Positions 17,568-25,408 of a stretch of 64,000 nucleotides of DNA are shown piece after piece. Origin of the DNA: G963677445 sp963678275 (GTDB lineage Bacteria > Bacteroidota > Ignavibacteria > Ignavibacteriales > Melioribacteraceae); NCBI GenBank assembly GCA_963678275.1, contig OY782765.1, positions 1,860,001-1,924,000 on the forward strand. Reading direction: 5' to 3'. The notes beneath the pieces are model-generated. The model was not told where the DNA came from. It was given only the letters and a program-made list of their open reading frames with translations, and did not search any database. Numbering within the stretch: position 1 is the stretch's first letter; each line of letters opens with the position of its first letter. The position numbers and the translations under genes were made by a program.

Positions 17568-18374
17568 TCACCTCTCAGGACTCATCGGCGTACCCTCGGC
17601 AACACCAATAAAAAGACCAATCGCCTTTGGACCGGTTACATTCCACTTAACAACACCGCCACTCTGGGAAAAAGTATTTTCAACAGGATTGTTACTGTTC
17701 CTGGTAATAAAATATTCATAATAATCGGAATCAAAAGCCATTGAGAGAAACCTCAGTCTGTTCCGGTAATGCGCCTGGTTATAAGTTTCCGGAAAATTCG
17801 CTGTTCTCATATCCATGACATCAGAATCCTGACTGCTGATTTTTTTCACGGTATAAAGCTTATCTGAGCGAACCATTTCCCTGCCGAAGTTATCGAGAAG
17901 AACCCATACAGCGCTATAAACCTGATTGTAAGAACCGGTAACTCTGGCGGTAATATAACTTTCCTCAGCAAATTCAATATTGGCTACCTGCGGCGCGTAA
18001 GGCACTCTTGTCTCGGCGGTATAATGTTCCCCATCAATCAGCGCCTCCAGGTAGTAAGTATATCCCGAATGAATTGTCATCAGCCCCCTCTGGCTGTATC
18101 TCCCCAGGCTGTCGAGGAAAAGATATCTTTCCTGCCCGCGGTCATCAGTTATTTTCACACTGGCGTCGGTTACAAGCGCTTCGGAATAGCGATAACTGCC
18201 GGTGAGGGGAATAGTCCTTGATATAGAGACTCCGTCAAACTGTCTTCCCGCGTATAATTCGGCATTTATTACTATCTTCTCTTCGAAAGGAAGTTCTGTT
18301 TCAACAACTTCAGTAGATTCACATCCGATAAAAATTATCAGAATAAAGGGAACAAGGTATTTTTTAAAATTCAT
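17568..18374 (-). CDS. DUF4249-type outer-membrane lipoprotein
   Basis: A 268-residue lipoprotein: N-terminus MNFKKYLVPFILIIFIGCES with the lipobox Cys, then a beta-rich body with the DUF4249 pattern (EKIVINAELYAG, VSISRTIPLTG, DASVKITDD, and GYTYYLEALIDGEHYTAET with RVPYAP). DUF4249 proteins are typically encoded next to TonB-dependent receptors, as here, and probably sit on the outside of the receptor. ATG 18374 has AGGTG upstream; a GTG at 18383 lies in that site. It overlaps the end of the receptor gene by 11 bp, so the two are translationally linked. The substrate is unknown. Confidence 0.85.
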   Translation of the reverse strand: MNFKKYLVPFILIIFIGCESTEVVETELPFEEKIVINAELYAGRQFDGVSISRTIPLTGSYRYSEALVTDASVKITDDRGQERYLFLDSLGRYSQRGLMTIHSGYTYYLEALIDGEHYTAETRVPYAPQVANIEFAEESYITARVTGSYNQVYSAVWVLLDNFGREMVRSDKLYTVKKISSQDSDVMDMRTANFPETYNQAHYRNRLRFLSMAFDSDYYEYFITRNSNNPVENTFSQSGGVVKWNVTGPKAIGLFIGVAEGTPMSPER

Positions 18375-20679
18375 ATCTGACACCTATTGTGGGCATAAAG
18401 GGAAACAGATTCATATCTTTCAGCACCGGTACATTATCTGTCTCACGCAGAGACATATATCTTACAAAGGGATTTTTTCTGTTATAAAGATTATAAATAT
18501 TCAGGAAAACCTGGTAGGGTTCATTGACAGGGTTCCAGGAAATATTCAGGTCCAGCCGGTGATAATCAGGCAGGTGATAACCATTCCTTTCCGAAAAATC
18601 AAACCGGGTTTCATATTCATCTGTAACTCCCGGATTTGTCATCGAATACTGTCCGATGGGCATTGTAATGCCTGCCCCTGAAGCATACTTCCAACTGACG
18701 CTTACAACAAGATATTCCAGGGGTTTCATAGAAAGGACCAGGGAAAAATCATGCCTCCGGTCATATTTCGGGTAAAATTCCTCCCCGTTATTCAACAGTT
18801 CAAATTTTCTTCGTGTCCAGGATAATGTATATCCTATCCAGCCGGTAAAGAGGCCCGACCTTTTTTCCAGAAAAACTTCCGCGCCCCAGGCTTCCCCCTG
18901 ACCGGAGGTAAAAAGGTCCTGATCGAGGATCTCATCAATTCCACCCGGCGCGTCTTTATATTCATAGAGGTTATCCATTTTTTTATAATATCCGGCCAGG
19001 GAAAAATAATATGGTATATCTTTAAAATTTTTGTCGGCGCCAAGACTAACCTGCCATGCCCGGCCCGGTTCTATATTTTCATTCGAGGGATACCATATAT
19101 CGGTTGGAAGTGACATATCATTCCTGACCATAAGGTGCATGAACTGGCTTGAGGAACCCGCCGCTCCGTTTATGGAAAATCCTCCGCCCGGAAACCAGCT
19201 AAAAGATAATCTGGGGTCTATACCTATAAACTTGTTGTCCTTAAAATAAGAAAAGCGCAATCCCCCTTCTATCATTAAATTATCGGCGGCTTTCCAGTTA
19301 TCCTGCATGAACGCTACCGCTTCGAGTGAGTTGATTTCTATCCTCGAAGAGGGATCATTAGCCAGATAATAATTATACTGATTGCTGTAAATTAGTTCAT
19401 ATAGATGGTAACTCATCATAAATCCGGCTTTTGCCTTATGATTTTCGAGAGGATGAAACTCTACATCACTCCTGAAAATCAAATCATTCAAGGTTGTATT
19501 TGAATAATGGTCGGAAGATGATACAGTGGATTTAAGATCATTTATCCTTGAATAAAATTTATACCTGATAAAAGAAAATGATGTGGTAAAAAGATTTGAG
19601 CGTGTGCTTATTCTCATCCAGTTGCCATTAAGGACAAGATTTTCCCAACTAATATCGAAATTGGAATCTTTATTTCCCGGTCCGTTATATAATTTGTCGC
19701 GTGTATAAAAGCCGTTAAATGAAATCACCTGCGAATTTGATGCATTGTAGGTAATCTTTGAATTCAGGTCCCAGAAATTATACCGGGGCACAAGACTATT
19801 TTTATCGGCGCTTTTCTGAATAAGATCGTAATAAAATCCCCTGCCTGAAAGAATAAAGGTTGATTTATCACCAAAAGGTCCTTCAAGATGAACAGAAGAA
19901 TTTATCAGACCGGCAACTAATTTTCCGCTGAATTTTTCTTTTGAGCCCGCTCTCATCCTCAGATCGAGAACACTCCCCAGTCTGCCGCCGAATTCAGCCG
20001 GAAAAGCTCCTTTAATCAGCCTGATATCCTGAAGCGCCTCGGTATTGAATGTACTGATAAAATTGCCCAGGTGCGCCGGATTATATAATGGCACCCCGTC
20101 GAGAAGTGTTAAAGTCTGATCGGGGGAACCTCCTCTGACATATAAACCTCTTGATATTTCATTCGCCTGTGTAACTCCCGGCATTGTTTCGAGCGCGCGC
20201 AACACTTCCCTTTCGCCGCTTGCCGAAGGAAGGGCTTCCACCTTTCTTTTCGAAATTCTGTCAATACCCGGTTGTCTTAACTCATCTTCCTCATTTTCGC
20301 TGATAACAACTTCCCTTAGTTGCACATCCTTACGGGTAAGGGAAATGTTGAGCACGATATTTGAATGCGCGCTATCGCGCAGGGAAATTTTTTCCAGGCC
20401 TGTATCATATCCCAGCGCTTTTACACTAAAATAATAAATTCCCTCCGGAAGTTCAGGCACTGAATAAAAACCAAATTTGTTGGTGGTTACTACTCTGTAA
20501 TAAACTCCGGAAATAACTGTATCTCTGAAAACAAACACCGCCGCGCCGGCAACCGGCTCTCCTGTTTTTTCCCCTTTAATAAATCCGGAGACTTTAAATC
20601 CGTTAGATTCTGAAAAATTATTACCCAAAGCAGGAATTGTCAGAGCTATAATAACAAAAAGAGTAAGAAAATACTTCAT
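18364..20679 (-). CDS. TonB-dependent outer-membrane receptor with carboxypeptidase-regulatory-like domain
   Basis: 771 residues. A signal peptide (MKYFLTLFVIIALTIPALG) precedes a CarboxypepD_reg-like beta-sandwich (about 30-110: VSGFIKGEKTGEPVAGA, GFYSVPELPEGIYYF), a plug domain (about 140-240: PGVTQANEISRGLYVRGG, LLDGVPLYNPAHLGN) and a 22-strand type barrel ending in a terminal aromatic (GVRYEF). It would import a siderophore, peptide or glycan using TonB energy. No SusD homologue is present; the partner is the DUF4249 lipoprotein that overlaps its 3' end. Only two genes are in the operon. Confidence 0.93.
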   Translation of the reverse strand: MKYFLTLFVIIALTIPALGNNFSESNGFKVSGFIKGEKTGEPVAGAAVFVFRDTVISGVYYRVVTTNKFGFYSVPELPEGIYYFSVKALGYDTGLEKISLRDSAHSNIVLNISLTRKDVQLREVVISENEEDELRQPGIDRISKRKVEALPSASGEREVLRALETMPGVTQANEISRGLYVRGGSPDQTLTLLDGVPLYNPAHLGNFISTFNTEALQDIRLIKGAFPAEFGGRLGSVLDLRMRAGSKEKFSGKLVAGLINSSVHLEGPFGDKSTFILSGRGFYYDLIQKSADKNSLVPRYNFWDLNSKITYNASNSQVISFNGFYTRDKLYNGPGNKDSNFDISWENLVLNGNWMRISTRSNLFTTSFSFIRYKFYSRINDLKSTVSSSDHYSNTTLNDLIFRSDVEFHPLENHKAKAGFMMSYHLYELIYSNQYNYYLANDPSSRIEINSLEAVAFMQDNWKAADNLMIEGGLRFSYFKDNKFIGIDPRLSFSWFPGGGFSINGAAGSSSQFMHLMVRNDMSLPTDIWYPSNENIEPGRAWQVSLGADKNFKDIPYYFSLAGYYKKMDNLYEYKDAPGGIDEILDQDLFTSGQGEAWGAEVFLEKRSGLFTGWIGYTLSWTRRKFELLNNGEEFYPKYDRRHDFSLVLSMKPLEYLVVSVSWKYASGAGITMPIGQYSMTNPGVTDEYETRFDFSERNGYHLPDYHRLDLNISWNPVNEPYQVFLNIYNLYNRKNPFVRYMSLRETDNVPVLKDMNLFPFMPTIGVRYEF

Positions 20680-20710
20680 CGGACCTCACAATATCAATAA
20701 CAGTTCCAAA

Positions 20711-20737
20711 ATTATCAGAATATCAACATTAATTCAA
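20711..20737 (-). promoter_or_regulatory. Putative promoter of the TonB receptor operon
   Basis: On the minus strand TTGAAT (20737-20732) and GATAAT (20716-20711) are 15 bp apart. The same region also reads TTGA-N19-TAATTTTG, which matches the Bacteroidetes -33/-7 form. Either reading puts transcription about 25 bp before the start codon. Confidence 0.3.
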
Positions 20738-21251
20738 GTGAACAATTTTTCTCTTTTTGAATCTTGAAATAGTGATTTTCACAATACCGTTTTTTTTATA
20801 GTGCAGGAACAACCATAACGGAGCTTCAAATTTACCGATTGTTTGGAAAATAAAAAACGGGAATAACTTGGTTTTACGATCAGGGCCAAAACCATAAGGA
20901 AATACCGGCGGATATCCACCGCAACGGTCAGGCAGAATCACTTTATTCCGGCTATACCCAACCGGGCAATAAAAAAAGATCGGAAATGTTAGTAAAGAGA
21001 ATAAAGAAAAATATTCCGGACCTTATTATCGATACGCATAGTATAAGATTTGGATAACTAATTTATATCACCCCGGATAAGCAGAACGGATTTCTGAATG
21101 GGTATCTAATTCCGTAGGGAAAGAGCTGCCGGGGACCAATACGGAGAGGATACATAAGATTCTATATTTCCATCTGATATTGCCATTCCTATAGTATCCG
21201 CTAAAAAATAATGTGACCGGGTTTATTAAACAAAAAGGAGAGTTACCGAAA
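20738..21251. other. Intergenic region between divergent TonB receptor and lipoprotein genes
   Basis: About 0.5 kb with no supported gene, RNA or repeat. A 70-codon frame on the minus strand lacks a ribosome-binding site. The right end holds the AAGGAGAG ribosome-binding site of the lipoprotein gene. Confidence 0.5.
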
Positions 21252-21908
21252 ATGTTTCAAAAGAAGTTAATAATTCCCCGCGAGTTTTTGATGATAATTC
21301 TTTGTTCAACCTTTTTTTTGAATTGTTCAGAAAAAAAAACCGATACTGAAAATGACGATTACAGCATAATATTAAAAACAATTACCGGTCATTTTCTGGA
21401 ACGACAGGATAAAAGTATTAAATATATGGCTGAAGTTTTAACACCTGGTGTAAAGTATAACAGACCGCCTGAACTGTTTATTGGATCAGAACCGGCTCTG
21501 CCGGAATATTTTAAACACCGCAATAATCCGATAACCTCGGTTCCGCAACCATATTATTTTTTACTTGATTCTCTCATACGATCCGACAAAAGCATAAGAA
21601 ATCCTGAAAATATAATTGAAATAATATATGGGGGAAATGAAAGAGTTTATCCCGTTAACAGACATTCATGGTTTTCCCGGGATACGGTTAAAATCGGAAA
21701 TCTTGTAATCAGAGTGGTAAAAGATTTTCCGGTTAATTTTGGTTTTCTCGAGTTGTCGCCTGTGATAATAGATAACAAAAAGATGCACGCAGTTTGCGCC
21801 ATTTTTCATTATTGCGGACCTAAGTGTGCAAGAACATCAGTTTTTTGTCTTTCCAAAAAAAATAACGATTGGAAAATTATCAGGGAAATTACTTTTAGTC
21901 TCTCCTAA
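21252..21908 (+). CDS. Putative lipoprotein, unknown function
   Basis: A 218-residue protein with a lipoprotein signal (IILCSTFFLNCSEKK, Cys as acylation site). The rest has no domain I recognise. It contains the segment IFHYCGPKCARTSVFCLSKK with three clustered cysteines, which in an exported protein could form a disulfide or bind metal. I chose ATG 21252 because AAGGAGAG lies nine bases upstream; an earlier in-frame start at 21213 has none. It stands alone, flanked by repeat-rich DNA, with slightly lower GC than the receptor genes, so a recently acquired or fast-evolving accessory gene is possible. Confidence 0.7.
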   Translation: MFQKKLIIPREFLMIILCSTFFLNCSEKKTDTENDDYSIILKTITGHFLERQDKSIKYMAEVLTPGVKYNRPPELFIGSEPALPEYFKHRNNPITSVPQPYYFLLDSLIRSDKSIRNPENIIEIIYGGNERVYPVNRHSWFSRDTVKIGNLVIRVVKDFPVNFGFLELSPVIIDNKKMHAVCAIFHYCGPKCARTSVFCLSKKNNDWKIIREITFSLS

Positions 21909-22008
21909 GCTTGCAACAATGAGGAATGACGAATTGGCTTTCCCTGGAATATTTTTTGCCTTTTTGCGTAAAATTTCACTGCTAATAAAATTATGCCAAA
22001 GAGATATA

Positions 22009-22300
22009 GATTGGACAACCTCAACGCCATCGCCAATCCGCTCATCATACTCTTACTCTGATTCTTTAAAAAAACGATACCGATACCGATACCGATACCG
22101 ATACCGAAAATTAATCATGCAATCTTTAAATCCTCTAATCCTTGTTCAGACATTTTTTTTCCGGGTAAAACTGGTATAGACTTTTCCACCATGTAAATAA
22201 GATTAAAAAGATTTATTTTGAAGGGTTGATAACTCTGCTACTAAGGTTAAAAAATCAAAAATAAGGTTTTATTAAATTCTGTTCATTCCTAAGCCGGCAA
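22009..22300 (+). repeat. Dispersed repeat family A, diverged copy 3
   Basis: Shares modules with 16595-16895: a CATACTCTTACTCTGATT block, an ACCGAT tandem, AATCATGCAATCTTTAAATCC, a GACTTTTCCACC block and the core TGCTACTAAGGTT at 22234. It lacks the AATTCGT heptamers. Confidence 0.65.
22075..22107 (+). repeat. CGATAC hexanucleotide microsatellite
   Basis: Five perfect CGATAC units plus CGA. The equivalent positions of other family A copies hold about two units (near 16636) and one imperfect unit (near 51645), so the number varies between copies. Confidence 0.85.
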
Positions 22301-22528
22301 ACCAAAACCAAAAAGAGGTTTATAAAAAACTTACTCTTTCTCGTAATCGTCTCTTTTTACTTTCGCAATTCATTATTCTGTCACGAATAGCGGGAAAATA
22401 GTTGGTAAGGCGCCTAATTTTTCCCCAGGCAGAGCTGAGGAAAACGCCCCAAAGGGGAAGAGATTTATTTCGTAAGTAATCAAATTCTGCAAAAAATAGT
22501 TAAATTTTTAAAATATTTCGAGACATGT

Positions 22529-22620
22529 AACAAACTCACCCTAAATCCCTCTCTTGGGAAGAGAGGGACTTTAAGACACCCCCTCTTTTTTCAAGAGAGG
22601 GGGCCGGGGGGTGAGTTGTT
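22529..22620. repeat. Compound palindromic repeat
   Basis: An outer inverted repeat (CAAACTCACCC against GGGTGAGTTG) encloses two hairpins: CCCTCTCTT/AAGAGAGGG at 22547-22567 and CCCCCTCTT with AAGAGAGGGGG at 22579-22603. This is a REP-like structured repeat; similar CTCACCC...GGGTGAG elements are common in unrelated bacteria. A shorter relative (CCCCTCCC/GGGAGGGG) is at 52069-52106. Confidence 0.7.
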
Positions 22621-22671
22621 TTTCCAACCTGGGATATTTAAATAGTTTTATTCTTGCTCTGCGAATTTTTA

Positions 22672-22819
22672 GATTTAGAATCGCGGCCTGATTATCGGCA
22701 ACATGTTATTACCGGGCTTTTTGACAAATTTTGCTCCCCGGATTATCCTCAACATGTTGGCGTTAGTGTGGTGTTAAGAGCCTAAATTTCCCCCAGGCAG
22801 AGCTTGAGGAAAACGCCCT
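22672..22819 (+). repeat. Repeat family B, copy 1
   Basis: Starts ATTTAGAATCGCGGCCTG and contains CGGCAACATGTTATT, CCCGGATTATCCTCAAC and TGTTGGCGTTAGTG, then the tail CAGGCAGAGCTTGAGGAAAA. Copies 2 and 3 lie at 23169-23315 and 23413-23522. The tail alone recurs near 22420. No coding content. Confidence 0.8.
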
Positions 22820-23168
22820 ATTGGGGAAAAGTTCCCTGGCAAAACGGGAGGCGATTTATTCAATAAGAAGTTAAATTCTACGCAAATTGGTAAGAAATTT
22901 ATCAGCAAGTAGAAAGTTTTATTGCCAGGTATAAGTTTCGTAGTTACTCGGGATGTGTCCTCCCCCGTCAATGAAGAAGAGCGCTTCATTGCCACCCCCT
23001 TGCTTGCATCCCCATGGGGCCGGCGGGGGACATTTTGATTGCTCAGGATTATCGATAAATATCCCCCTTCGGAGGGGGTGGATTCAAAGTGTTTTTCTTT
23101 GAAGACGGGGAAGGACTATCCTTGAGCTAACCGAAAACTTTTCTTTTTCTGACTCCATCAGCCTATGG
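22820..23168. other. Spacer between family B repeats, with an inverted-repeat structure
   Basis: Non-coding. TGTCCTCCCCCG (22956-22967) is roughly complementary to CGGGGGACA (23024-23032), and between them AATGAAG/CTTCATT (22970-22989) makes a small hairpin. No gene seen. Confidence 0.45.
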
Positions 23169-23315
23169 ATTTAGAATCGCGGCCTGACTATCGGCAACAT
23201 GTTATTAGCAGGCTTTTTGACTAATTCTGCTCCCGGATTATCCTCAACATGTTGGCGTTAGTGTGGTGATAAGAGCCTAAATTTTCCCCAGGCAGAGCTT
23301 GAGGAAAATCCCCCG
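23169..23315 (+). repeat. Repeat family B, copy 2
   Basis: Nearly identical to 22672-22819 including the CAGGCAGAGCTTGAGGAAAA tail; differs at scattered positions, for example AGCAGGC in place of ACCGGGC. Confidence 0.8.
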
Positions 23316-23412
23316 AAGGGGGTTAAACCTAATAGCCACGGGGTGTTCACGCAGTGAATTCCCCGTGGGGGCGGTTAGTATAATATTGAAATTCCGACTC
23401 AGCCGGTTTATG

Positions 23413-23522
23413 GATTTAGAATCGCGGCCTGACTATCGGCAACATGTTATTGGCGGGCTTTTGACAAATTTTGCTCCCCGGATTATCCTCAACCTGTTGG
23501 CGTTAATGTGTTGATAATAGCC
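23413..23522 (+). repeat. Repeat family B, copy 3 (short)
   Basis: About 110 bp matching the first part of copies 1 and 2, without the CAGGCAGAG tail. It ends about 90 bp from the 3' end of the convergently oriented symporter gene. Confidence 0.8.
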
Positions 23523-23609
23523 AAAACAGGGTATTTCATATTCTTCGCGACTTCCCGGCGCTCATCGTTGTATTAAAATCATTCCAAAGAATAATTTTAA
23601 TGTTCACAG

Positions 23610-25043
23610 CTACTCATCAAAACTTTTATTGCTGTCAATGAGACTAAATATCACAACAGCGGCAAAAGCGAATACAAAGGCCACAAGTCGTACAGAGAGA
23701 AAACTATCGAGAACTTCGATATTCGACCAGATAACTGTCGTCAGAGCTCCTGTTATCATACCGGCGATAACACCATTGCGGGAAGTTTTTTTCCATTTAA
23801 GGGATAATATCAAAGCAGGCCCGAATGAGGCTCCCAAACCGGCCCAGGCGTATGAAACCAGCGCGAAAATCAATTCCTGCGAAGTTACCGCGATGATAAA
23901 ACCGAGAACTCCTACTCCGATTGTGATTAATCTGCTGAGATTCAGCAATGTTTTATCAGAAACTTCCTTACCCAGGGTTTTATGATAAAAATCTTCAATA
24001 ACCGAGGAGGTGATTACGAGTAACTGGCTGTCGGCTGTAGACATCATAGCGGCGACAGCGCCCGAGATAAAAATACCGGCAAGCCATGAAGGTAAAATTG
24101 CGGATGCCAGGTGAGGCATTATCTGCTCTACATCCTGGAAATGTCCCTGGCCATACATCGCCAACCCTACAAGTCCTATTACCAGCGCGCCGGCAAATGC
24201 GGGAATCGCCCAGATTATCGCGATTCTTCGGCTTATTTTTATTTTACCCACATCTTTGATCGACATAAAACGTGTCAGCAGGTGTGGCTGGCCCATATAA
24301 CCGAGCCCCCAGCTTAACCCGCCGATAATTATAGCGAACGCGGCCCATCCTTCCGCTCCGCCGGTAAAACTGATAAATGAAGTTGACTGTTCCGCGATAG
24401 CTCCGTTGAGTGATTGCCCTGCGGAAGCTAATTCAAAAAGGCCTACAACAGGAAGAATAACCAGCGCGCCTATCATTATCAGCCCCTGGATAAAGTCGGT
24501 CCAGGCAACCGCGAAAAATCCCCCCATCATGGTATAAAATATAATAACAACCGCGCCTAAAATTATGCCTGTAACAGGAGCAATACCAAATGTTACGTTG
24601 AGAACTTTGCCCGCTCCGTTAAATTGAGCGGCGAGGTAGAATGTGAAAAAGAAAATGATAATCAGCATTGAGATAAAACGAATTATTTTTTCATTTTCAC
24701 CAAATTTTTTAGAAAAAAACTCAGGCAGAGTTATCGCGTCGAGGCGTTCTGATTCTTTCCGGAGATCGGAGGCGACATAAAACCAGTAAAAAATAATACC
24801 GAGTACACAACCGAGAGCTGTCCAGAACTCAAGAAATCCCTTCGCGAGAGCGGCTCCGGGTAAACCAAGGAGCAGCCATGCCGATTCTCCCGAGGCTCTT
24901 TCCGAAAGCGCGACCACCCAGGGATTCAGCTTCCTGTCCGCGAGGAAAAAATCACGGTGGCTTTTATTAATTTTGTATGTAAGAAAACCAACAACAAGGA
25001 CAATAATGAGATAGAGAATAAATCCTATTAATGTAAAACTCAT
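23610..25043 (-). CDS. putP: Sodium/solute symporter, PutP (proline) type
   Basis: A 477-residue SSS-family transporter with about 13 membrane helices that couples Na+ influx to solute uptake. The helix-2/3 region reads DFFLADRKLNPWVVALSERASGESAWLL in pieces typical of PutP, and GGLSWGLGYMGQPHLLTRFM with the Na+-binding SAVAAMMSTADSQLL segment matches the proline branch. Proline is the best guess, but other amino acids are possible. It is the last gene of a four-gene operon, 2 bp after the small membrane protein gene, downstream of a periplasmic acylase, suggesting uptake of an amino acid released from an acylated precursor. Confidence 0.92.
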   Translation of the reverse strand: MSFTLIGFILYLIIVLVVGFLTYKINKSHRDFFLADRKLNPWVVALSERASGESAWLLLGLPGAALAKGFLEFWTALGCVLGIIFYWFYVASDLRKESERLDAITLPEFFSKKFGENEKIIRFISMLIIIFFFTFYLAAQFNGAGKVLNVTFGIAPVTGIILGAVVIIFYTMMGGFFAVAWTDFIQGLIMIGALVILPVVGLFELASAGQSLNGAIAEQSTSFISFTGGAEGWAAFAIIIGGLSWGLGYMGQPHLLTRFMSIKDVGKIKISRRIAIIWAIPAFAGALVIGLVGLAMYGQGHFQDVEQIMPHLASAILPSWLAGIFISGAVAAMMSTADSQLLVITSSVIEDFYHKTLGKEVSDKTLLNLSRLITIGVGVLGFIIAVTSQELIFALVSYAWAGLGASFGPALILSLKWKKTSRNGVIAGMITGALTTVIWSNIEVLDSFLSVRLVAFVFAFAAVVIFSLIDSNKSFDE

Positions 25044-25045
25044 CT

Positions 25046-25408
25046 TTAACCTTCAGATTTATTAATACTTGTTATATCACCCAGGTTATATCCGCACCAT
25101 CCCCCGAGTCCTCCCGCGATAAAGGCGATCACCATAGTTGCCGTCAGTAACAGCCAGGGCTCGCCCGTATTCAGTGTCACCGCTATTTTCCCGGTGATAA
25201 TCTGAGCGCCGGTAAAATAAAACCAGAGTGATGAGATCAGCCATACAGCCGCGACCGGAATTGCCCCGGCGAAAAAAGGATGTCTTTTTTTCTCGGGATA
25301 AATGAAAAAATAAACCATTGGAACCAGAATTATCCAGTGCCAGAAGGCAGTTGAAAGATGCAGCGTCAATAGAACAGCGGCAATTATCAGCATATCTTTA
25401 ATTTTCAT
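25046..25408 (-). CDS. Small four-helix membrane protein, possible symporter accessory
   Basis: A 120-residue protein with four predicted membrane helices (about 7-22, 24-40, 46-66 and 84-108), a basic loop PEKKRHP after helix 2, and a Gly-rich last helix (AGGLGGWCGYN). I recognise no named family. It starts in a TAATG overlap with the acylase stop and ends 2 bp before putP. Some SSS symporters have small membrane partners of comparable size (for example the DUF485 and DUF4212 proteins), so an accessory role for the PutP-like transporter is a reasonable inference. Confidence 0.7.
   Translation of the reverse strand: MKIKDMLIIAAVLLTLHLSTAFWHWIILVPMVYFFIYPEKKRHPFFAGAIPVAAVWLISSLWFYFTGAQIITGKIAVTLNTGEPWLLLTATMVIAFIAGGLGGWCGYNLGDITSINKSEG

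Noticed and set aside
20729..20941. 70-codon minus-strand frame upstream of the TonB receptor
   Set aside because: No ribosome-binding site, unnatural composition, and it overlaps the probable receptor promoter.
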